A DNA stretch of 37,398 nucleotides from Candidatus Heimdallarchaeota archaeon. Its GTDB lineage: Archaea > Asgardarchaeota > Heimdallarchaeia > Heimdallarchaeales > Kariarchaeaceae. The notes under the pieces are model-generated. The model had not been told where the DNA came from. It made no database searches and saw only the letters and a program-made list of their open reading frames with translations. A program made the translations under genes and the position numbers. Where the stretch lies: positions 1 to 37,398 of the forward strand of contig JALWRB010000465.1 in assembly GCA_027077875.1 (NCBI GenBank). The letters run 5' to 3'. Below, piece by piece: positions 24,751 through 33,992 of the stretch (position 1 is its first letter; each line of letters starts with the position of its first letter).

Positions 24751-24968
24751 CGCGCCAATTAATACTGCAATCACACATTCCGCGCCAAATCTAAAATCTT
24801 GAGAGAATCTCTGTATCGCGAATTTTCGCGAAAATCTTAGTTTACTCTTGGATCTTTTCTATTATTTTGTCTGAAAACGTATCGCGAATTTATATGCAAT
24901 ATCGTGATATACTCAAGTTTATAACCCAATATTCTGGTTAGCCATTACACAAAACCGCGAATAGCGCG
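24751..24968. promoter_or_regulatory. Cluster of seven CGCG-containing motifs upstream of the DNA methyltransferase
   Basis: CGCG at 24751, 24781, 24817, 24827, 24883, 24956 and 24965. ATTTTCGCGAAAAT (24822-24835) is a perfect 14-bp palindrome. Confidence 0.7.
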
Positions 24969-24984
24969 ATTATCGGTGGTATAT

Positions 24985-25899
24985 ATGGCACAAGCAAGAG
25001 TTGGAACAGAGACACAGGCTTTTGGTTCATCCAAACGGGAGAACCATGACAGCAGAAAATTCTATGAGTCGAGGATGTATGAAGGAGTCAGGGTCCCTCC
25101 CAAGAGGAAGTCCTCCCTCGTTGAGAACACCATTCCCAACGAGATGTTGAATAAGACACTACTGGGGGACAGCAGGGATCTCTCGCTGTTACCAGATCAA
25201 TCTGTGCATCTCGTAGTGACCTCACCTCCGTACAACGCGAAGAAAACCTATGATGAAGACCTGTCACTCTCAGAATATCTCCAATTACTCTACGAGGTGT
25301 TCTCGGAGATCTATACCAAACTTGTCGACGGTGGAAGAGTGTGTATCAATATCGCAAATGTTGGTCGAAAGCCCTACATTCCACTGTCCGACTATGTCAG
25401 TCGAATGATGACGGAGATCGGTTATTTCCAGCGAGGTGAGATTATCTGGGACAAAGCGTCGAGTGCTGGGACCTCAACAGCTTGGGGGTCATGGCAGAGT
25501 GCAAGTAACCCGACCTTAAGGGATGTCCACGAGTACATTCTTGTGTTCTCCAAGGGAACCATGAATAGACAGAAGGGCGAGAAGGAGAACACAATAACAC
25601 GTGATGAGTTTCTGGAGTTCACCAAATCTATCTGGTCCTTCCCAACCGCTTCGGCGAAGAGACTTAATCACCCTGCCCCCTATCCTGTGGAATTGCCCTA
25701 TAGGTGCATCCAGTTATACTCGTACAAGGGAGATGTCGTTGTGGATCCCTTCATGGGTAGCGGTTCGACTGCTGTTGCTGCACTGAAGTCAGGAAGAAAG
25801 TTCATAGGAATAGACAACGAGAAGACGTACGTAGATCTGGCCAACGAACGTGTTGAGCTCTGGAAACTTGAGAAGTCGCATCCGCAAAGTATTAAGTGA
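24985..25899 (+). CDS. DNA methyltransferase, probable N4-cytosine beta-class (ORF opens at GTG 24976; ATG 24985 preferred)
   Basis: VTSPPYNAKKTY (motif IV) precedes DPFMGSGSTAVAAL (motif I); IIWDKASSAGTSTAWGSW block. Confidence 0.93.
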   Translation: MAQARVGTETQAFGSSKRENHDSRKFYESRMYEGVRVPPKRKSSLVENTIPNEMLNKTLLGDSRDLSLLPDQSVHLVVTSPPYNAKKTYDEDLSLSEYLQLLYEVFSEIYTKLVDGGRVCINIANVGRKPYIPLSDYVSRMMTEIGYFQRGEIIWDKASSAGTSTAWGSWQSASNPTLRDVHEYILVFSKGTMNRQKGEKENTITRDEFLEFTKSIWSFPTASAKRLNHPAPYPVELPYRCIQLYSYKGDVVVDPFMGSGSTAVAALKSGRKFIGIDNEKTYVDLANERVELWKLEKSHPQSIK

Positions 25900-26641
25900 C
25901 CCTGTATGGTCCACTAATCTCCGTAAAAGGATATACAACTTGTGTGTCAATTTGGGCATATTTCTTGAGAATGGGTGATAAGAATTTGTCCTTTTTGTTT
26001 ATGGGGAATTTCACTCCAACGGTGTACACACCTGCAGCAGGTATGATGACACCTTTTACCTTCCGTCTCCCTATCACCAGATCCAATTCAATGAAGGCCT
26101 TGGCCCGTAGTGAATGCCCCACTCCATCCTTCAAATTTATAGATGGGTGTTCGTGGCTCAGAATCAGTGTGTGCACATCCTCAGGAATGTCCACATAGAT
26201 ATCTCCATGGATGAAAAGGTATCCTGCCAGTTTGATCGACCTAGAAACCCTCCAATGGGTTTGGAGGAGATCATAGACACCCATCTTCAAGAAGGGATCG
26301 TGATTCCCAACAATTAGAACAACCTCACAGACCTGAAAGAGATCAAGACTTAGCAGTTCCTCAAGTTCGCTACGTTCTTGAATCGATAATCTGGTGGTGT
26401 TATGCTTAATATCTCCGTTGAGTATTACTCTCCTGATGTCAAGTGCCTTTCCAATATCGGTTAGCTGCTTGACAATCTCCCTGATATTTCTGCTCTTATA
26501 TCCTGACTGCGATCTCAGAATAGCCTCGTGTTGCCCAAGGTGAAGATCCCCGAGAACGATGGTTTTGATAGAATCAATATACAGAATTGGGCTTCTTCCG
26601 ACGATTGAAAGATCGTCTGTTCCAAGGAAAAAGAGACTCAT
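25892..26641 (-). CDS. Calcineurin-like metallophosphoesterase (archaeal TIGR00024-like)
   Basis: VLGDLHLGQHEA, ILNGDIKH, LIVGNHDPFL, LFIHGD, ILSHEHPS. Confidence 0.88.
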   Translation of the reverse strand: MSLFFLGTDDLSIVGRSPILYIDSIKTIVLGDLHLGQHEAILRSQSGYKSRNIREIVKQLTDIGKALDIRRVILNGDIKHNTTRLSIQERSELEELLSLDLFQVCEVVLIVGNHDPFLKMGVYDLLQTHWRVSRSIKLAGYLFIHGDIYVDIPEDVHTLILSHEHPSINLKDGVGHSLRAKAFIELDLVIGRRKVKGVIIPAAGVYTVGVKFPINKKDKFLSPILKKYAQIDTQVVYPFTEISGPYRVT

Positions 26642-27483
26642 GCAGGGATAATCCTTCCGGATGAGAACCTGAAGACAACCTTCCTTCCAGTCAACTCTGC
26701 CTTACCCTTTGCATGGATAATCTCCACCATCTGGAGGGTCTCATTGGGATTGCTCGGATCCTGAACCGGTGTCACCCTCATGACACCGTCCATCTGGTGC
26801 TCGATACCCCGAAGAAGGATTGGATCATGGGCATCTGCGTGGATAGTAATTATCGAGGACATCTTGTTCATGTTATCCATAGCTCTTCTATTCTGTATGA
26901 ATGTGAAGACCTCCTTGTGGTTGTCAGACGCGTGAATTATGGATGAGAGACTGAGGACAGCTCCTCTGATTCCAGTAGTGGGGCCCTCCTTGACATGGAG
27001 AAGGGATCGCCGGACGGCCTCGTTAATCTCACGGGGTTGTGTCAAGTCGGTGATGTACTCAATGGTCTCGGAAATGTCAGGGCCACCCATAGCGTCAAAG
27101 CCTTGAGCGCCGAAAGATTGACCGAATCCAGAAGAGAATTCACCTCCAGAATTCATGTTTAGCCCGACTTGATAATTACCCGTGAACGCGTCGATGAACC
27201 TCAGTCTATTGGCCTGAATCTGCATTACTGGATTTATTCCGAATGCCTGAAACCTCGTCTTGTAGTAGTCAAAGTTCTGTTCTGTACTTAGCAGATAGAT
27301 ATAGTCGCTGGACTGAAGTCCATTTGCAAGGTAAGACATGATTAGGGGATTGTAGTCTGTCCCAATCTGATCCTCAATCAACCATGTCTGTCCCCGCGGG
27401 ATACCTCCACCGAGAACTTCGTCAAGTGTGGGTAGACCGAATTTACAGGTCTGTGACGCTGTGCCACCGATATTTCCAAACAT
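26638..27483 (-). CDS. RecA/KaiC-fold protein lacking a canonical Walker A, Elp4-like
   Basis: FGLPTLDEVLGGGIPRGQTWLIEDQIGTDYNPLIMSYLANGLQSSDYIYLLSTEQ. No GxxxxGK[ST] at the P-loop position. Confidence 0.65.
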   Translation of the reverse strand: MFGNIGGTASQTCKFGLPTLDEVLGGGIPRGQTWLIEDQIGTDYNPLIMSYLANGLQSSDYIYLLSTEQNFDYYKTRFQAFGINPVMQIQANRLRFIDAFTGNYQVGLNMNSGGEFSSGFGQSFGAQGFDAMGGPDISETIEYITDLTQPREINEAVRRSLLHVKEGPTTGIRGAVLSLSSIIHASDNHKEVFTFIQNRRAMDNMNKMSSIITIHADAHDPILLRGIEHQMDGVMRVTPVQDPSNPNETLQMVEIIHAKGKAELTGRKVVFRFSSGRIIPA

Positions 27484-27542
27484 ACAAATGATGGATGAAC
27501 TCTCTACTAATTATCTTTTACTCCGAGCGAGACGGAAAATGA

Positions 27543-28106
27543 CTAATTATCTTCTTCAAATCCTAAAGCGTTGTTGATCAACCACTCAAAAGCCTTAGCA
27601 ACATTCTCACCAGTCTTGGCAGATGTCTCGAAGGTCTTGACGACAATATTCTGCAATGCAATTGTGAGGAGGTTCTCTGTTGCTACGAGGTTATCGTACG
27701 TCACGATCCTCTGGTTGTCTAGATCCAGCTTGTTTCCGAGGAGAGCAATTGGCAATTTCCTTGTCTCGCTCAGCATGAGCTTCACATCCTCCAGCCACCA
27801 TAGCAAGGTTTCCATGGATATCTCCCGTGTGACATCGATGACGAGAATGGCTCCATTCATGCCCTGACAGTAAGCTTTTCTGATATTCCTGAATTGCCTT
27901 TCACCAGCTAGATCCCATATCACTATGTCAATTTCCCTGTTGTCCTTTGAGTAATGGAGATGGGATATGTCAACACCAAGTGTTTTCTGATACTTCTCCG
28001 AAAAGGTCTTCCCCATGTAACTACGTCGTAGAGACGTTTTCCCCACACCGTCGTCCCCAAGAAGAATTATCTTCCCTGTGTAGAGATTTAGCTGATCATC
28101 AATCAA
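27543..28106 (-). CDS. Ras/Rab-like small GTPase
   Basis: G1 GDDGVGKTS, G2-region T, G3 WDLAGERQF, G4 GNKLDL, G5 ETSAKTGEN. TTG start. Confidence 0.93.
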   Translation of the reverse strand: MIDDQLNLYTGKIILLGDDGVGKTSLRRSYMGKTFSEKYQKTLGVDISHLHYSKDNREIDIVIWDLAGERQFRNIRKAYCQGMNGAILVIDVTREISMETLLWWLEDVKLMLSETRKLPIALLGNKLDLDNQRIVTYDNLVATENLLTIALQNIVVKTFETSAKTGENVAKAFEWLINNALGFEEDN

Positions 28107-28225
28107 TACGTCTATATGAATTATTGGCTATTATATTCTTTATTTCTAGTCTCGAATATTTTTCAATATCTATAGAAAATTAAATTCAAATCACTAATCA
28201 AGGAACAACTATTAATATCCTCCAT

Positions 28226-28993
28226 TTGAAGATGACTTGCCGAATGTCTGATAGCTCCTTGATCGAGAAGATTCTCAAAACTCAGATGAAAAAGCTGATT
28301 CTTGCTGGACCAACCGGCGCGGGTAAAACAACGATCTTCACAAGTATCTTCCCCTTCAAGAGTGAGCTTCTCAGTGAGGTCAAGCGAAACTTGAAACGCG
28401 AGGCTGGAGAGAATGCCTTCACCCCCGTAGATGACGAATTGTTTAAGGATTCCACAACAACAGTGAGCTTCAATGTCACAACAATCATTGCTTGTGTCAA
28501 CAGGGCTAACCAGATGACACTTCACGAATTGAAGAATCCGACATTTCTGCTGGATGATGAGTATGACTACATCCTCCCATTGCAGATAGTCGATATCGCA
28601 GGTCAGGACAGATTCTTCTTCATGGTGGACACAATGGTAAGAGGAACAGCAGGCGCAATCTATGTCGCAGACGGGACAAATGTTACTAGTATCAACAATG
28701 TTCCCAAGTTTATCGACGCTGTTCGAGCAGAAGGTATCAGGCGTGACGCAAAAATTCCCGGTGTGGTCTTTGTCCACAAGTCAGATCTACGAGAACGGAA
28801 TATTTACGTCGGTAAGGAGGTAGCAGAGAGCGCTCTACCCCCCGAGTATCCAATATACGAGACGACTGTGAAAGATCCTGATACCATTACCATTCCTTTA
28901 CGTATGCTGATTATGGACATGTTTGAGGATCACTTGAACTCTGAAAAACTCCAGAATTACCTCAGAAATCTCAAGATGCTACAGAGAAAATAA
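28226..28993 (+). CDS. Small GTPase-like protein (Rag/Gtr-MglA-like, divergent)
   Basis: G1 AGPTGAGKTT, G3 DIAGQDRFFF, G4 HKSDL. Alternative start ATG 28244. Confidence 0.82.
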   Translation: MKMTCRMSDSSLIEKILKTQMKKLILAGPTGAGKTTIFTSIFPFKSELLSEVKRNLKREAGENAFTPVDDELFKDSTTTVSFNVTTIIACVNRANQMTLHELKNPTFLLDDEYDYILPLQIVDIAGQDRFFFMVDTMVRGTAGAIYVADGTNVTSINNVPKFIDAVRAEGIRRDAKIPGVVFVHKSDLRERNIYVGKEVAESALPPEYPIYETTVKDPDTITIPLRMLIMDMFEDHLNSEKLQNYLRNLKMLQRK

Positions 28994-29035
28994 AGCTTTG
29001 ACCAAGTTTTCATTTTCAAGTGTGTATTCTGAACG

Positions 29036-30880
29036 TTGAGGATTGGGCTATTTCAATTTCTTATTAAAGTTGGAATAGGTAATTCTCTTACCTTGAGAGA
29101 GATTTTGACCTTTCTTCTGCCATACATCAAGAAAAAACTGCACCTATTTGTTCCAATGGTGTTCTTGATTATCACTGGTGCTGTAGCACAGACCTATATC
29201 CCCCTACAGGTCCGGAACATAATTGATCAAGTTCTAAACAATCTCGATGCTCCTAATCCAGCTGGTTTTATTCTCTCTAGCTTTCTCATAATGGCGGGAC
29301 TTAGTATTATTGACTGGTTGACCGAGATTGTCGCCCGTGTGCTTAATAACAGGTTCAATCAGGGAATTCAATTTGAGATCAGACAGGACATCTACAGAAA
29401 ACTCCAAGACCAGGAGTTAGAGTTCTACTCCAAAGAGTCGATCGGACAGATCATGGCCAGGACTTTCGAGGAGGTCAATTCTCTCAGAGAACTCCTCGGA
29501 TGGGGGTTGAGGATCATGATCCTTGTGTCCGTCCTGTATTTCTCTGCCTCCTTCGTCATGCTCTTGACATCACCTATGTTAGGTGTAATCTATTTTCTGC
29601 TGGTTCCAGTTGTGATCTACACCTTGTCGAAAATCTCCAAAAAGAACGCAATGATCTTCTACAACACCCGCTTCAAATTCGGTGAGGTCAACGAGGTAAT
29701 GGCAGAGAGCTACAGTGGTATCAAGACTGTGAAATCCTTCGGGAGGGAACTTGACCAGATAGAGGCATTTAACAGTATCAACAACGAATATTTTCACACC
29801 GCGACGAAGGAGCTCAATGTTAGAAGTACACTGCAGCCGATGATGATTCTCTTCATCAACATTGGAGTGGTTATAGTGCTCTTCATCGCTGGTCTTGCCC
29901 TGAATCTTAAGACCATAAGTTCAGGTGATTTCATAGCCTTCATGCTCCTAACGATTAACATTACGAATCGAGGGAGGTTTCTTGGAGATCTCAGTATCTC
30001 CTTTCAGATGGGTAATGCCGCTGCCAGGCGGCTCAATGAGGTCCTAAAATCTGGGATATACCTCAGCGAGAAAGATGATGGTTTGGAGGAATTTGAGGGG
30101 AAGATCAACTTGGAATTCCATAACGTGAGTTTCAGATATCCCGATGGTCATGTCAACTCACTTGAGAACATCTCATTCGTAATCCCAGAGGGTCAGAAGG
30201 TTGCACTTCTTGGAGCTACGGGTAGCGGGAAAACTACTCTGATCAACCTTATCCCTAGGTTCTACGATCCAACTGAGGGCTGCATTTGCATCTCCGGTGT
30301 TGATATCAGGGATTACAAACTCGTTGCACTAAGGCGGGAGGTCGGGATCGTCCACCAAGACAATTTCCTATTTACCATGACCATTCGGGAAAACATCGCG
30401 TTTGGAAATCCAGATGCAACCCTTGAACAGGTTGTGAACGCTGCCAAAACGGCACAGATCCATGAATTCATCGAGACCCTACCAGACGGCTATGACACGG
30501 TTGTCGGTGAGCGAGGTGTGACACTGTCCGGTGGACAGAGACAGAGGGTAGCAATAGCACGTGCCATTTTGACGGATCCAAAAATACTGGTCTTTGACGA
30601 TAGTGTCTCCGCAATAGACCCTGAGACAGAGGCAAAGCTTCAGGACACGCTTGGGAACGCAGCAGTCAATCGTACGATAATTGTTATCTCACAACGACCA
30701 TCCTCACTCAAGTATGTTGACCGTATCCTTGTTTTGGACAAGGGTCGTATAGTACAGGACGGAACACACCAAGAACTGAAGGATATCGACGGTATTTACA
30801 AGGATTTCACCAATGCTGTCGAGAGCCAGATCAAGTTTATCTCGTGGGACCAAGCATCCACAGAGGAGGGGACTGCATGA
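29036..30880 (+). CDS. ABC exporter half-transporter (TMD-NBD) with degenerate catalytic residues
   Basis: GATGSGKTT, LSGGQRQR, ILVFDDSVSAIDPE (Asp at the catalytic Glu position), VISQRPSSL (Gln at the H-loop). Confidence 0.93.
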   Translation: MRIGLFQFLIKVGIGNSLTLREILTFLLPYIKKKLHLFVPMVFLIITGAVAQTYIPLQVRNIIDQVLNNLDAPNPAGFILSSFLIMAGLSIIDWLTEIVARVLNNRFNQGIQFEIRQDIYRKLQDQELEFYSKESIGQIMARTFEEVNSLRELLGWGLRIMILVSVLYFSASFVMLLTSPMLGVIYFLLVPVVIYTLSKISKKNAMIFYNTRFKFGEVNEVMAESYSGIKTVKSFGRELDQIEAFNSINNEYFHTATKELNVRSTLQPMMILFINIGVVIVLFIAGLALNLKTISSGDFIAFMLLTINITNRGRFLGDLSISFQMGNAAARRLNEVLKSGIYLSEKDDGLEEFEGKINLEFHNVSFRYPDGHVNSLENISFVIPEGQKVALLGATGSGKTTLINLIPRFYDPTEGCICISGVDIRDYKLVALRREVGIVHQDNFLFTMTIRENIAFGNPDATLEQVVNAAKTAQIHEFIETLPDGYDTVVGERGVTLSGGQRQRVAIARAILTDPKILVFDDSVSAIDPETEAKLQDTLGNAAVNRTIIVISQRPSSLKYVDRILVLDKGRIVQDGTHQELKDIDGIYKDFTNAVESQIKFISWDQASTEEGTA

Positions 30881-32763
30881 GCCAGATACACGCCGATGCC
30901 GATAAGGAAAGTGCCAAGGGGAGTTTCGGCTATAGCGACTGGCAGCTGTATAAATTCATGGCGTCTTACGGTAGATATTACAAGAAGGAGCTATTCTACC
31001 TGTTCCTGCTTATGGTCGGTTTCACAATGGCAACCTCCCTTGCACCCTTGATCCTCCTAACAGCAATTGACCGATTTTCCACAAGTACGCGAATTTCTTT
31101 CGGGGTAGACATCGTTGACGACATGTCCTCCTTCCTCGAAGATCTCTTCCTCAGAATCCTCCCGGGTATTCCACAAATCTGGCTTGATGTAATAATTGCT
31201 TCAATATATTTTCTCGCATTGAATTTGGCAATCTACTGGACTTCGAGGAAGCAGCGATACTTGCTCGGTGAGATCTCTCTCAAGGTCACCATGCAGATCA
31301 GGGAAGAGCTCTTTGCTCATCTTATGGAGCTGGACATGAGTTACCATGACAAGAATGAGGTCGGTAGGATCATGAGTAGGTCGACTTCAGATGTACAGGC
31401 AATAGGGAACTTCATAGGAGGTCAGGTGGTGCAGAACCTGATTAACTTGGTAACGGTATTCGTGGCATTTCTCTTTATGTACTCGATAGACCCCTTCCTC
31501 TCGTTCATCTCGATTGGTATGATTGTCCCTATTATTGTGCTCAGTACCATAGCCAAGGAGATAGTCCGTCCTCGGAGGAAGGAAGCAAGGAGGACCAATG
31601 CTGTTCTCATGGCCAATTTGGCGGAGAATATTGCAGGTATCAAGGTCACGAAAGGACTCACCCGTGAGAGGGTGAATATGAAGATCTTCGAGAAGCTTAA
31701 TGACAACCGGAGACTTGCTCAGATAAGAGCGGTGGATGTTAACACCACGTTCTTCCCGACTATGATGTTCCTGTCTTCTTTGTCGATAGCAGTTCTGGTA
31801 TACTTTGGGGCATTTCAGGTACTCGATGGTGCTATCACTATCGGGGCGCTCTTTGCGTTCATTAACTACAACAAGATACTCTTCCGCCCCATCGTCATTC
31901 TCGGTAATCTGTATGAGCAGGTACAAGATGCCCTGACAGGCGCTGAACGTGTTTTGGCGCTGAAGGAGACACGTACGAAAGTACCATTCAATCAGGACGC
32001 ACCACTGCTTGCTCGAATAGATGGTCATGTCAAGTTCGAGGATATCACCTTCGAGTACATCCCCGGAATACCTGTATACAAGGATTTCAATCTTGATGTC
32101 CCCATGGGGCAAGTTGTTGCCCTTGTCGGACAGACTGGTGCAGGGAAGACCACGATAATCAACATACTTTCCCGTATGTATGAGTTCCAACATGGCTTCC
32201 TTTACATCGATGGCCACGACATCACCAAGTACAATCTCCACTCATATAGAGAACAGGTAGCTGCAGTTCCGCAGGACTTCTTCCTTTTCTCGAAGAGTAT
32301 TCGTCACAATCTCAAACTTGGAAATCCAAACGCTACAGAGGAGCAGATGTGGGATGCTTTGGACAGGGTTGGTCTAAAAGAATTTGTCGAGAGACTTCCC
32401 AAGCAGCTAGACACTCCAGTTCAGGAGAGGGGTGGACGCCTGTCCATAGGTCAAAGACAGTTGATAATCTTCGCTGCTGTCTTCATAGCAGATCCACGAA
32501 TCCTTATCCTTGACGAAGCAACAAGCTCGATAGACGTCTTCACGGAGATTAAGATACAGAGGACATTGAACTCCTTACTCAAGGGCAGGACGACTTTCAT
32601 TATCGCTCATAGATTGTCCACTATTCGGAACGCGGATCAGATTTGTGTTATTGAGGAAGGTCATATTGTTGAAAAGGGTACACACAGCGAGCTGGTTGAG
32701 GAGAGGGGTCGGTACTATGAGCTTATCAAGAATCAGATTGAGCTTGCAGAATCTATACAGTAG
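30877..32763 (+). CDS. ABC exporter half-transporter (TMD-NBD), partner of the preceding gene
   Basis: ATG at 30877 overlaps the upstream stop (ATGA). GQTGAGKTT, LSIGQRQL, ILILDEATSSID, IIAHRLSTI. Confidence 0.94.
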   Translation: MSQIHADADKESAKGSFGYSDWQLYKFMASYGRYYKKELFYLFLLMVGFTMATSLAPLILLTAIDRFSTSTRISFGVDIVDDMSSFLEDLFLRILPGIPQIWLDVIIASIYFLALNLAIYWTSRKQRYLLGEISLKVTMQIREELFAHLMELDMSYHDKNEVGRIMSRSTSDVQAIGNFIGGQVVQNLINLVTVFVAFLFMYSIDPFLSFISIGMIVPIIVLSTIAKEIVRPRRKEARRTNAVLMANLAENIAGIKVTKGLTRERVNMKIFEKLNDNRRLAQIRAVDVNTTFFPTMMFLSSLSIAVLVYFGAFQVLDGAITIGALFAFINYNKILFRPIVILGNLYEQVQDALTGAERVLALKETRTKVPFNQDAPLLARIDGHVKFEDITFEYIPGIPVYKDFNLDVPMGQVVALVGQTGAGKTTIINILSRMYEFQHGFLYIDGHDITKYNLHSYREQVAAVPQDFFLFSKSIRHNLKLGNPNATEEQMWDALDRVGLKEFVERLPKQLDTPVQERGGRLSIGQRQLIIFAAVFIADPRILILDEATSSIDVFTEIKIQRTLNSLLKGRTTFIIAHRLSTIRNADQICVIEEGHIVEKGTHSELVEERGRYYELIKNQIELAESIQ

Positions 32764-32799
32764 ATAGCCTAATAACCGCTCTGTACATTCTTGGATCAG

Positions 32800-33945
32800 A
32801 TGTCCTCACGCATAAAATCAGTGGATGCACCTCCGTTGGTAGATCTGATGAAATTATCTAATGAGACCGCAGGATGTATATCTCTAGCTCAGGGAGTGCC
32901 CTCCTATTCACCTCCTAGAAAACTTCTTGAAAGATTCTCAGAGATGATAATTGATGATTCCTCCCATGGTTACACCCCAGACCCTGGGCTCCCAGAACTC
33001 AGGCAATCAATCTCAAGACTCCTAAGAAAGGACTTCAAACTGGAGGCTCCCGCAGATGAAATCGTGGTAACTCCTGGAGCCAATCAGGCGTTCATTAACG
33101 TTATTCTCACTCTCTGCAGTCCTGGTGATAAGGTGGTGCTTTTTTCCCCTTACTACTTCAACCACAAAATGGCCCTAGATATGTTCGGATTCATCCCGGT
33201 AATTGTGAATCTCGAGAATGACTTCTCATTAAATTACAATGAGCTCAGGTCTCAGCTAACTGATGTTACTGCCATTGTCCTCGTAAATCCGGGCAACCCT
33301 TCTGGTTACTCTTTCTCAAGTACACAGTTGAAGGAGCTTGCAGAAGTTATTTCAGAGGTGGCACCAAATGCATGGGCCATCAGCGACGAGACGTATAATT
33401 ACTTCAATTTCTACTCAGACCATTTCCCCATGAGAAGATTCTATGAGAAGACCATAACCATCAGTAGTTTCTCCAAATCATTCGGGATCCCAGGGTGGAG
33501 ACTTGGGTACTATCACATACCCCACGATCTGGTAACCGAGTCCATCAAGGTTCAGGATACGACAGTTATCTGTGCACCGAACATCACACAAAGACTCGGC
33601 GCCTTCTTAATCGAACATAGGGATGAGTTTCTCAAGGAATTTATCGAGCGTACTAAGCAGAATCACAAGATTGCGAGTGAGGAGCTCTCGAGTATAGACA
33701 TTTTAGATCTCCCTCCCCACAATGCGGCATATTACATCTTCCCAAAAGTAAGTACCTACCCATCAAAGCTCCGCGGATTTGGTTTGGCAAAATGGCTCGT
33801 TCGGGATTATAAGGTAGCGATTGTCCCCGGAGAGGTCTTTGGAAATAAGTGGGGAGACAATTTCCGTGTTTCATTTGCTAATGTAGACGGAGAGGCTCTG
33901 ACCGAGGGTCTGCATAGATTGAGACGAGCATTGTTAGAGGGGTAA
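32800..33945 (+). CDS. PLP-dependent class I/II aminotransferase (ORF opens at TTG 32791)
   Basis: VVTPGANQAF, LVNPGNPSGYSFS, ISDETYNYFNF, SSFSKSFGIPGWRLGY. Confidence 0.92.
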   Translation: MSSRIKSVDAPPLVDLMKLSNETAGCISLAQGVPSYSPPRKLLERFSEMIIDDSSHGYTPDPGLPELRQSISRLLRKDFKLEAPADEIVVTPGANQAFINVILTLCSPGDKVVLFSPYYFNHKMALDMFGFIPVIVNLENDFSLNYNELRSQLTDVTAIVLVNPGNPSGYSFSSTQLKELAEVISEVAPNAWAISDETYNYFNFYSDHFPMRRFYEKTITISSFSKSFGIPGWRLGYYHIPHDLVTESIKVQDTTVICAPNITQRLGAFLIEHRDEFLKEFIERTKQNHKIASEELSSIDILDLPPHNAAYYIFPKVSTYPSKLRGFGLAKWLVRDYKVAIVPGEVFGNKWGDNFRVSFANVDGEALTEGLHRLRRALLEG

Positions 33946-33992
33946 TTTAGCCTAACCACTAGGGAGATATACAACAGTTCAGAACCCTAGCT

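Noticed and set aside
24751-24968. Chromosomal replication origin
   Set aside because: Motif clustering around an AT-rich stretch is suggestive, but no orc1/cdc6 gene or recognisable ORB element is present. Kept only as an alternative hypothesis.
28163-28777. 204-aa minus-strand Cys-rich ORF
   Set aside because: Antisense to the GTPase with clear G-motifs; cysteines have no regular zinc-binding spacing.
31387-32241. 284-aa minus-strand ORF
   Set aside because: Antisense to the strongly supported ABC exporter at 30877-32763; composition is not protein-like and no family motif is seen.
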